Shown: positions 6,685 through 14,128 of the stretch, piece after piece | How the letters are laid out: each line of letters opens with the position of its first letter | How positions within the stretch are numbered: the first letter of the stretch is position 1 | DNA from: Sulfopaludibacter sp963815475 | GTDB lineage: Bacteria; Acidobacteriota; Terriglobia; Bryobacterales; Bryobacteraceae | DNA length: 64,000 bases | Assembly (NCBI GenBank): GCA_963815475.1 | Contig: CAWFHD010000003.1 | Location: 1,550,001 to 1,614,000, forward strand | Direction: 5' to 3' | Notes under the pieces: model-generated | What the model saw: the letters and a program-made list of their open reading frames with translations, nothing else | Told to the model about the DNA's origin: nothing | Databases searched by the model: none | Position numbers and translations under genes: made by a program

Positions 6685-8496
6685 CTACCAGGCGAGCGCC
6701 AGCGCCGTAGTTCGCGGGTCGGCTCCCGCGCTGACGGTCCCGGTGTTCCACTCCACGAAGATGGCCGCGCTGTCGTTCATCGACCATGGGCCTTTCATCG
6801 CGACCTTGTGGCCGCGCTTGGCGAGGTCGGCGCGCACAGCGTCCGGAATCCGGCCTTCGAGCGAAAGATCGCCGGGGTACATTGTGTGCGGGAATGGCGA
6901 GGCCGGGAAGCTTCGTGTGGCCCACCGCGGCGCTTCGATGGCTTGCTGGACGTTCATTCCGAACTCCACCACGTTGAGCAGAGTCTGGATGGTGCGCATG
7001 CACTGATCATCCGCTCCGGGGCTGCCGGTCACCATCAGCGGCTTGCCGTCTTTCATCACCAGAGTGCCTTGCAGGGTGCTGCGCGGGCGCTTGCCGGGGG
7101 CGAGCGCGTTGGCGTGGCCGGGCACCAGCGAATAGTAATCGCCGCGGCAATTGAAGAGGAAACCGAGGCCATCGATCACCACTTTCGTCCCGAACGAACT
7201 GTGCAGGCTGGGCGTGAAGGAAATCAGATTGCGGTCCTTGTCCACCGTTGCGATGTAGCTGGTGTCGCCTTCGTGATCGGCATTGCCGTGGATGTCGACG
7301 TCGTTAGGGCGCGTCACGGGTTCGTAGGTGGAGCCGGCAAACGCGGTCACATCGCCCGGGCGGAAATCGAGCGATGCGCGGGAGGCGTCGATCAGCTTGC
7401 GGCGTTCGGCCGCGTATTCCTTGGAGAGCAGACCGGTGTAAGGAATCTTAATGAAGTCCATGTCACCCAGGTAGCGTTCCCGGTCGGCCATGGCGAGCTT
7501 CATCGCCTCCACACTCGTGTGGATGTAGTCGGCGGAGTTAAGGCCCATCTTCTTCAGGTCGTAGCCTTCCAGGATGTTGAGTGCGATCAACTCGGTGGGT
7601 CCCTGGCTGGAGGATGCGTTCTTGTAAACCGTGTAGCCGCGATAGTCGATAGAGACGGGCTCCTCCACTTTGGCGGTGTATTCGGCGAAATCCTCATAAC
7701 GGAAGAGACCGCCGTTGGCCTCGGAGAACTTGGCCATTTCACGCGCGATGTCACCTTTATAGAAGCGGTCGCGTGCTGCCTTGAGACCGGCCAGGCGGCC
7801 TTTCGATGATGCCTGCTTTTCCGCTTCCACCAGGCGGCGTAGTGTGCGGGCGAGATCGGGATTCTTCCAGACCTCACCGTCCTTCCAAGGCGTGCCGTCG
7901 GCGTGCCCATAGACCTTCATGCTCGACGGCCACTTCTTGAGCTGAGGCGCATTGAACAGGCGGCCCATAGGAATGCCGCGCTCGGCCAGTTCGATAGCGG
8001 GCGCGAGCACTTCACCGAACGTCTTGGTGCCCCAGCGCGAGAGCAGGATGTACCAGGCGTCCACCACGCCGGGCACGGTGCCCGAAAGCAGTGAATCGTT
8101 GACCGGAATCTTGCCGCCCTGGTTGGCCTTGTACCACTCGATGGTGGCAAGTTTGGGCGCGGTGCCCTCGGCATTCAGTGAGAAGACCTTCTTCGCCTTG
8201 GCGTCATAGATGAGGAGCGTCGCGTCGCTGCCCACACCGTTGAGGTTGGGCTGCACCAAGCCGAGCACGGCCTGGCCGGCTACGATGGCATCGAAAGCGT
8301 TGCCTCCGGCCCGCATCACCTCCTCGGCAGTCAACGTGGAGAGCGGCGCCATGGAGGTGGCGGCGAACTCTGTGCCGCGCACCAACTGCTTCATGGTTTG
8401 GTTAGTTGCGCGCGGCGGTGTAGCCTCGTCATCCTGGGCGCAGAGAATGGGCAGGCCGGCGATGAGCAGGGCGGCCACGGCGGTTCTCAGGTGCAT
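6685..8496 (-). CDS. ggt: Gamma-glutamyltransferase family protein, secreted
   Basis: A 603-residue protein with a Sec signal peptide (MHLRTAVAALLIAGLPILCAQ). It has the gamma-glutamyltranspeptidase order: an N-terminal large-subunit region with AGGNAFDAIVAGQ, NLNGVGSD and LSGTVPGVVDAW, then DHEGDTSYIATVDKDRN, where Thr412 is the expected autocleavage site and nucleophile. The small subunit follows, with APGKRPRSTLQGTLV and TGSPGADDQ. The enzyme normally cleaves gamma-glutamyl bonds of glutathione and related peptides in the periplasm. Substrate preference cannot be read; acidobacteria carry several paralogues, some acting as cephalosporin-acylase-like hydrolases. It lies downstream of mutL on the same strand with about 60 bp between. 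Confidence 0.9.
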   Translation of the reverse strand: MHLRTAVAALLIAGLPILCAQDDEATPPRATNQTMKQLVRGTEFAATSMAPLSTLTAEEVMRAGGNAFDAIVAGQAVLGLVQPNLNGVGSDATLLIYDAKAKKVFSLNAEGTAPKLATIEWYKANQGGKIPVNDSLLSGTVPGVVDAWYILLSRWGTKTFGEVLAPAIELAERGIPMGRLFNAPQLKKWPSSMKVYGHADGTPWKDGEVWKNPDLARTLRRLVEAEKQASSKGRLAGLKAARDRFYKGDIAREMAKFSEANGGLFRYEDFAEYTAKVEEPVSIDYRGYTVYKNASSSQGPTELIALNILEGYDLKKMGLNSADYIHTSVEAMKLAMADRERYLGDMDFIKIPYTGLLSKEYAAERRKLIDASRASLDFRPGDVTAFAGSTYEPVTRPNDVDIHGNADHEGDTSYIATVDKDRNLISFTPSLHSSFGTKVVIDGLGFLFNCRGDYYSLVPGHANALAPGKRPRSTLQGTLVMKDGKPLMVTGSPGADDQCMRTIQTLLNVVEFGMNVQQAIEAPRWATRSFPASPFPHTMYPGDLSLEGRIPDAVRADLAKRGHKVAMKGPWSMNDSAAIFVEWNTGTVSAGADPRTTALALAW

Positions 8497-8557
8497 GGGG
8501 ACTCCTTGTCTGAATATTCTACTGCGATGCGCAGGTCGCCGGTGGCAAAGACGGGCG

Positions 8558-10546
8558 TCAAATCCTGTGGAAGGCCTTCAGCACTTCCCGCGTGGAATAG
8601 TGCAGAGCGATGGGGCGGCCGTGCGGGCAGCTCATGGGGCAATCGGTGGCGGCCAGCGCTTTGAGCATCCATTCCATTTTCGATGTGTCCAGTCGGGTGT
8701 TGATCTTGATGGCGGCGCGGCAGGCGATGGACGCGCAAATGTTGCGGCGCAGGTCGTCCAGCGAGGCTCCGCGCAATTCTTCTTCGGCGATTTCGAGAAT
8801 CTCGTAGAGGATCTTTTCCAGGTCGCCGGGACCAACCGCGGCGGGGGCAGCCTTCACCGCGATGGTGCGATTGCCGAATGGTTCGGTCTCGAAGCCGGAA
8901 GCGTGTAGTTCGTCGGCGATGCGGGCGTAGTCGATCTGCTGCTCGGGAGTGAGCTGCAGGATGAGTGGCATCAGCAGACGCTGCATTTCCACGCGGCCGA
9001 GGGCGCGCTGCTTCATCACCTGCTCAAAGAGGATGCGCTCGTGCGCCACGTGCTGGTCGATGATCCACAAACCATCTCGGCCCGCGGCGATGATGAAGCT
9101 CTCGTGGATTTGGCCCAGGGGGCGCAAGTCGGAGAGCTGCGACAGCGAGGTCTCGGTGGGCGGCACGGCCTCGGCGGGGAATTCACCATGCGCATCCAGG
9201 CGTCGCATCAACTTGCCTGACGGCGTGGGGCCGGGTGCGATTTCGAGCGGCGGCGCACTGAAGTCAAGGCGCGGAGCCGGGGCCGCGGCGGGACGCAGCG
9301 TGAATTCGGGCAGGACCAAGTCGGGCGCGGCTGGGGGATCGGCCAGGCTGACGGCCGCCGGCGGCGGCTCGTTTTCCATCATCTGGCTGAATTCGGAATA
9401 CGGCATGCGCGCGCCGGGCTGTTCCATGTGGGCGGATACGCCGCGCGCGCCGGGCGAGAACGATGGCGCGGGACGGCTTTCCATCAGCCTCTCGCGTAGC
9501 GTGTCGCGCACAAAATCGTGGACGATCGACCCGTGGCGGAAGCGGACCTCGGTCTTCGAAGGGTGCACGTTGACGTCCACCTCTTCGGCGTCGCATTCCA
9601 GAAACAGCAGCGCGAACGGGTACGACGAGGCCGGCATCAGGTTGTGATAAGACGAGGAGATGGCGTGCATCAGCAGGCGGTCGCGAATCAAACGGCCGTT
9701 CACGAAGATGTAAATGGAATTGCGATTGGCCTTCTGCACCTGCGGCCGCGAGAAGAAACCTCTGAGGCGAAACGTGCGCGTGGGGGGCTCTTCGGGCTCG
9801 CGGCGGTACTCGGCTATGGCCTCGGAAGGGACCACGCTGGGCTGCTGCATGAGGATCTCTTTTTCGCGCTGGCCGATCTCCACCAGATCCTCCAGCACCT
9901 GGCTGCCGAAAACCTGGTAGACGCGCTCCTCCATGGTGTCAACAGGCGTGACGTGAAGCAGCTCCGTGGGGCCGCTGGTGAGATGGAAGGTCTTCGCTGG
10001 ATGCGCCAGGCTGTAATGCGTGACCAGGGATGCGATGTGGCCGAGTTCGGTGGGTTCGGTGCGGAGAAATTTGCGACGCGCGGGCACGTTGTAGAAGAGG
10101 TCGCGCACGGTGATCACGGTGCCGCGTCCCAATGCCGCCTCCTCGCAGCGCAGCATCTTGCCGCCGGCGATTTCGATCCGCGTTCCGGTAGTCTCCTCTT
10201 CCGATCGCGTCTCCAGAAGCAGGCGCGAGACCGAAGCGATGGAGGGCAAAGCTTCGCCGCGGAAGCCCAGGGTGTCGATGGTGAGCAGATCCTTCACGTC
10301 GCGGAGTTTGCTGGTGGCGTGGCGTTCGAAGGCGAGCAGGGCATCGTCGCGCAGCATGCCGCAGCCATCGTCGACAATGCGGATGAGGCGGCGGCCGCCC
10401 GATTCCACTTCCACGCGGATATCGGTAGCGCCGGCGTCGAGCGAGTTTTCCAGAAGCTCCTTGACTACGGAAGCGGGACGCTCCACCACTTCGCCGGCGG
10501 CGATTTTGTTGGCGACCTGGTCGGGGAGAATGCGGATGCGGCCCAT
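8558..10546 (-). CDS. mutL: DNA mismatch repair protein MutL
   Basis: Starts MGRIRILPDQVANKIAAGEV; an in-frame ATG three codons upstream (10555) is also possible. GHKL ATPase motifs are clear: VVKELLENSLDAGAT, RIVDDGCGM, TLGFRGEALPSI and GRGTVITVRDLFYNVPARRK. After a proline-rich linker (about residues 340-460) comes the dimerisation domain with IIDQHVAHERILFE, and it ends with CPHGRPIALHYSTREVLKAFHRI. It couples MutS mismatch recognition to strand removal. The CPHGRP motif is present, while the DQHAx2Ex4E endonuclease signature is only partly matched by DQHVAHERILFE, so nicking activity is uncertain. Length about 662 residues is usual. Confidence 0.96.
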   Translation of the reverse strand: MGRIRILPDQVANKIAAGEVVERPASVVKELLENSLDAGATDIRVEVESGGRRLIRIVDDGCGMLRDDALLAFERHATSKLRDVKDLLTIDTLGFRGEALPSIASVSRLLLETRSEEETTGTRIEIAGGKMLRCEEAALGRGTVITVRDLFYNVPARRKFLRTEPTELGHIASLVTHYSLAHPAKTFHLTSGPTELLHVTPVDTMEERVYQVFGSQVLEDLVEIGQREKEILMQQPSVVPSEAIAEYRREPEEPPTRTFRLRGFFSRPQVQKANRNSIYIFVNGRLIRDRLLMHAISSSYHNLMPASSYPFALLFLECDAEEVDVNVHPSKTEVRFRHGSIVHDFVRDTLRERLMESRPAPSFSPGARGVSAHMEQPGARMPYSEFSQMMENEPPPAAVSLADPPAAPDLVLPEFTLRPAAAPAPRLDFSAPPLEIAPGPTPSGKLMRRLDAHGEFPAEAVPPTETSLSQLSDLRPLGQIHESFIIAAGRDGLWIIDQHVAHERILFEQVMKQRALGRVEMQRLLMPLILQLTPEQQIDYARIADELHASGFETEPFGNRTIAVKAAPAAVGPGDLEKILYEILEIAEEELRGASLDDLRRNICASIACRAAIKINTRLDTSKMEWMLKALAATDCPMSCPHGRPIALHYSTREVLKAFHRI

Positions 10547-10621
10547 CGGACTCACTATAACGTGGATTGCCGCAACAACAAACTGAGCTACTGCAGCATT
10601 TAGTATGGCGTTGTTGTGCTG

Positions 10622-10686
10622 GGTGGGGCAGGCGCTTTGCCTGCCAAGTTAGACGTTACTCGGCAGGCGAAAGCGCCTGCCCCACC
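10622..10686. repeat. Long palindromic repeat (GGTGGGGCAGGCGCTTT family)
   Basis: Inverted repeat with arms at 10622-10645 and 10662-10686 around a 16-base loop; each arm is itself a short hairpin of the GGCAGGCG...CGCCTGCC type. It lies between the divergent mutL and padR genes. A related single unit is at 27471-27494. It could form a strong cruciform or serve as a REP-like element. Confidence 0.8.
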
Positions 10687-10688
10687 TG

Positions 10689-10717
10689 TTGACATTCTAA
10701 AGGAAGAGCGCCATACT
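10689..10717 (+). promoter_or_regulatory. Sigma-70-like promoter of the first PadR-ADOP operon
   Basis: TTGACA at 10689-10694, a 17-base spacer, then CATACT at 10712-10717. The PadR start codon ATG lies at 10726, only nine bases beyond the -10 box, which implies a leaderless or almost leaderless mRNA. No ribosome binding site is seen before that ATG. Confidence 0.55.
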
Positions 10718-10725
10718 CCTTTTGG

Positions 10726-11064
10726 ATGTCTACAAGAGAGCCGAATATTCTACAGGGCACGCTCGATTTGATGGTGCTGCGCACGCTGGAAACCATGGGA
10801 CCGCAGCATGGCTTCGGCCTCGCCAAACGAATCCAGCAGATCTCCGAAGGCGTGCTCGATCTCAACCAGGGCACGCTGTATCCGGCTCTGCTGCGGCTGG
10901 AACATCGCGGCTGGATTAAATCGAAGTGGGGGAATTCGGAAAACAACCGCAAGGCCAAGTTCTACGAAATTACCGCGCGCGGCCGGAAGCAGGTAGCGCA
11001 GGAATCGGAGGACTGGGCGCGCACCGTGGCTTTGATGGATCGTTTCGTGCGTCTGACGGAGTAG
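10726..11064 (+). CDS. PadR-family transcriptional regulator
   Basis: A 112-residue PadR winged helix protein. ILQGTLDLMVLRTLETMGPQ is the N-terminal helix and HGFGLAKRIQQISEGVLDLN the recognition segment. GTLYPALLRLEHRGWI is the hallmark of the family, and KAKFYEITARGRKQV forms the wing. The C-terminal dimerisation helix is short. It stands 9 bp upstream of the first ADOP permease gene. PadR-ADOP pairs are a recurring arrangement in Acidobacteriota, and the regulator most likely represses the pair in response to an unknown ligand. Confidence 0.92.
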   Translation: MSTREPNILQGTLDLMVLRTLETMGPQHGFGLAKRIQQISEGVLDLNQGTLYPALLRLEHRGWIKSKWGNSENNRKAKFYEITARGRKQVAQESEDWARTVALMDRFVRLTE

Positions 11065-11073
11065 GGAGGGAGA

Positions 11074-13716
11074 ATGGCGGGGATCTGGAAACGCATCGCA
11101 GAGTTTTTTCGCGGCAGCCGACTGGATGGCGAACTGAATGACGAGGTCGCCTTCCACCTCGCCAGCCTGGAAGAGGAATTCCGCCGCAAGGGAATGGATC
11201 CTTCATGCCGCGGCAGCAGCGGCGCGCCGCGAGTTCGGTGGCGTGGCGCACGCCATGGAGACTTACCGCGAGGAACGCGGCCTGCCCTGGCTGGAGAATC
11301 TGGGAAAGGATCTCCGCTACGCCGCTGCGCGTGCTTCGGCTGAACCCCGGCTTTACCGCGGCGGCTGTGCTCTCGCTGGCGTTGGGCATCGGCGCCAGCA
11401 CGGCCATCTTCTCCATGTTCCACACGCTCATGCTGCGCATGCTGCCGGTGCGCCAACCCGAGCAACTGGTGAGTTTGTACCGCACCGGCGGATGGGGCAG
11501 TGGCATCGCGTCCTATCCTCTGTACCAGGAGATCGGGAAGCGCAGCGATCTGTTCCAGGGCGTGATCGGCAGCACCACGGCGGCAAAGACTCACTTTCGC
11601 ACAGGCAGCGGCGACCGTCTGGAGAGCGTGCAGAGCGAGTTTGTCACGGGCAACTACTTCGGTGTGCTGGGAGTCGCACCGGCGCTGGGACGAGTCTTCA
11701 GCCCAGCCGACGACCGCACACCTCACGCGCATCCGGTGGTGGTGCTGAGTTACGACTTCTGGCGCAATCGATTCGGCGGCGACCCTGCCATCGTTGGCCG
11801 CGGTCTGGTGCTGGACGATCAGCCAATGACCGTGATCGGCGTGGGCGCTGCCGGTTTTCGCGGGATCGGTGTCGACAGGGCTCCCGATCTCTGGGCGCCG
11901 ATGATGATGGTGAAAAGCGACCTCCACGAGCCCGGAATGAATCTGCTGTGGATCGTGGCGCGCAGGCAGCCGTGGATTTCGCGGCAAAAGGCGCAATCGG
12001 CCGTCGACGTGGTGTTGCAGCAGTTCCTGACGAGCGTGTACGGTTCGCACCCCAACGCGGCATTTCGCAAAACCGCGATGACTCAACACATCGAGGTGCG
12101 CGACGCCGGTCTGGGACTCTCGCGAATGCGCGATCGATTCGGCAAGCCGCTGACTATCCTGATGGCGGCAGTTCTTCTGGTGCTGCTGGCGGCGTGCGTC
12201 AACGTGGCCAATCTATTGCTTGCGCGCGGCGCCGCCCGGCAAAAGGAGATCGCATTGCGGGTGTCGCTGGGCGCGACGCGAGGGCGACTGGTGCGGCAGG
12301 CGCTGACCGAAAGCCTGCTGCTGGCGATGGCCGGCGGGGCCTTCGGAATTGGTCTGGCGTTTTGGGGCATTCGCGGCCTGCTGCGCTTCCTGCCACTTAC
12401 TTCCGGCAACCCGTTCCAGAGCGCGCCCGACATGTCGGTATTGGCATTTTGCCTGGCCGCCTCGCTGGCCTCAGTGCTGCTTTTCGGATTGGCTCCGGCA
12501 CTGCGAACCACCGCAGTCGATCCCGTTGAGGGCCTGCGCACTTCCGATGGGCGGACACGCGGCGGCCAGACCATGTTCCGTCGAGCTCTGGTGGTGGCGC
12601 AGGTGGCCTTCTCGGTGGTGCTGGCCGTGCTGGCCGGGCTGTTCGGCCAAAGCCTGGGAGCGCTACGATCTATCGATGTCGGCTTCCGTAATCAGGAGGT
12701 GATGGAGGTGAGCCTCGATCTTCCCGATGAGTGGAAACCCGAGGTCCGCAAAGCGGCTCGCGAGCGTGTAATGGCGCAACTCTCCTCGCTGCCCGGCGTT
12801 TCCGCCGTGACCTTCGGGATGCCCGGCCCCTATATGCAGGGCACCGCGAGCGCCACCATCAAGGTTCCCGGTTCCACGGCGACGGCCAACGAACCAGCCT
12901 GGGTAAACTATTGCGAGTTGGCGCCGGGATACTTCGCGATGCTTGGCAGCCCCCTGGTGGCGGGCCGCGAGTTCGACCGCAACGATAAGCCTGGCACGCA
13001 GTCGGTAGCGCTGGTAAATCAGGCATTCGTGCGCAAGTTTCTGCCGGATGAGAAGGATCCCCTGCAACGCCTGGTGAATTCCGCGCATATTGTGGGCGTG
13101 GTTCGCGACATGCTGAATCACGGCGTGCGGGAGAAGCGCGAACCGGCTGTCTACTATCCGGCGTCGCTGAGCACGAACTGGGGGAGCATCCTGGTGCAAT
13201 CCACGCATTCCCCCAAGTGCCCTCGCGCAGGCCATCCGCAGGGAAACGGGGCGCCTCGGGCCGCAAGTCAACGCACCCGAACCGCGCACCATCCGGCAGG
13301 AGATCGACGATTCGATATTCGAGGAGCGGCTGCTCTCTACCTTGAGTGGATGCTTCGGCGGACTCACTTTGCTGTTGGCGGCAGTGGGACTGTACGGCGT
13401 GGTGGCATATGGAACGGCGCAGCGGGCGGGCGAAATCGGCATCCGCATCGCGCTGGGCGCGCAGCGCGGCTCGGTGCTCTGGATGGTGCTGCGAGGCGCC
13501 CTGTTACTGGTGGTGGCGGGGCTGGCTATCGGGCTTCCGGCGGCGCTGGCGGCGGCGCACTATGTCAGCTCGGTGCTGTATGGAGTGAAGCCCGCCGATA
13601 CCATGGCGTTCGCTGCCACAGCAGCCGTACTGCTCGCCATCGGGATCGCCGCGGCCTTCCTGCCGGCGATGCGGTCGGCAGGGATGGACGCGATGCGGGC
13701 GCTCAGACACGAATAG
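11074..13716 (+). pseudogene. ADOP/MacB-type ABC transporter permease, three frameshifts
   Basis: Read across three one-base shifts, at about 11200, 11320 and 13215, the sequence gives one protein of roughly 880 residues. It has a cytosolic N-terminal prefix (FFRGSRLDGELNDEVAFHLA), a first MacB/FtsX module (AAAVLSLALGIGASTAIFSM, then FGKPLTILMAAVLLVLLAAC followed by KEIALRVSLGATRGRLVRQ), a second periplasmic MacB-core region, and a last FtsX module (VGLYGVVAYGTAQRAGEIGI). Acidobacterial duplicated orphan permeases have this double-module layout without their own ATPase. Each shift is an apparent extra base, and both sides keep family sequence without stops, so the gene may be intact in the organism. 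A close paralogue follows at 14125. Confidence 0.85.
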
Positions 13717-13732
13717 ATTTCGGAATTTTTGC

Positions 13733-13768
13733 GTAGACAGACTACAGAATATTTAGTAGACTGGCTAC
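13733..13768 (+). promoter_or_regulatory. Tandem GTAG-N5-CTAC dyads, candidate PadR operators
   Basis: Two identical half-site pairs, GTAG-ACAGA-CTAC at 13733-13745 and GTAG-ACTGG-CTAC at 13756-13768. They start 23 bases apart, about two helical turns, and lie directly before the PadR start at 13772. The spacing and symmetry suit a dimeric winged-helix repressor binding side by side. That the encoded PadR binds here is inference. Confidence 0.5.
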
Positions 13769-13771
13769 ACA

Positions 13772-14128
13772 ATGAGTCTGGAATCGCACCCTCGCGTTGA
13801 ACTCCTTCAAGGCACGCTCGACCTCTTGATCCTCCGCACCTTGCAGGCAGGGTCCACTCACGGCCATGCCATCGCCAAGCATATTCAGCGGACCTCCGAG
13901 GAACTGCTGCAGGTGGAAACCGGATCGTTATACCCGGCGCTGCATCGCTTGGAGGCGAAGGGGTGGGTTGCGGCATCCTGGGAGCTTTCCGATAAAGGCA
14001 AACGGGCGCGCTACTATCGCCTCACGCCGAGCGGCCGTAAGCAATTGGCGGCAGAACAGTCGAAATGGGAAGCTCTATCCCGAGCCATGGGGTTGATCTT
14101 GAGGCCAGCCGAACAGGAGGGGAAATGA
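13772..14128 (+). CDS. PadR-family transcriptional regulator
   Basis: A 118-residue PadR regulator, paralogous to the one at 10726. ELLQGTLDLLILRTLQAGST, HGHAIAKHIQRTSEELLQVE and GSLYPALHRLEAKGWVA give the PadR winged helix, and KRARYYRLTPSGRKQLAAEQ the wing and dimer helix. The last codon overlaps the ADOP permease start (ATGA at 14125-14128), so the two are translationally coupled. Two GTAG-N5-CTAC dyads lie just upstream, and the distance from the second dyad to ATG is only three bases, consistent with direct autorepression. Confidence 0.92.
   Translation: MSLESHPRVELLQGTLDLLILRTLQAGSTHGHAIAKHIQRTSEELLQVETGSLYPALHRLEAKGWVAASWELSDKGKRARYYRLTPSGRKQLAAEQSKWEALSRAMGLILRPAEQEGK

Noticed and set aside
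9518..10603. Forward open frame of 361 codons opposite mutL
   Set aside because: Shadow of MutL; composition biased and no motifs.
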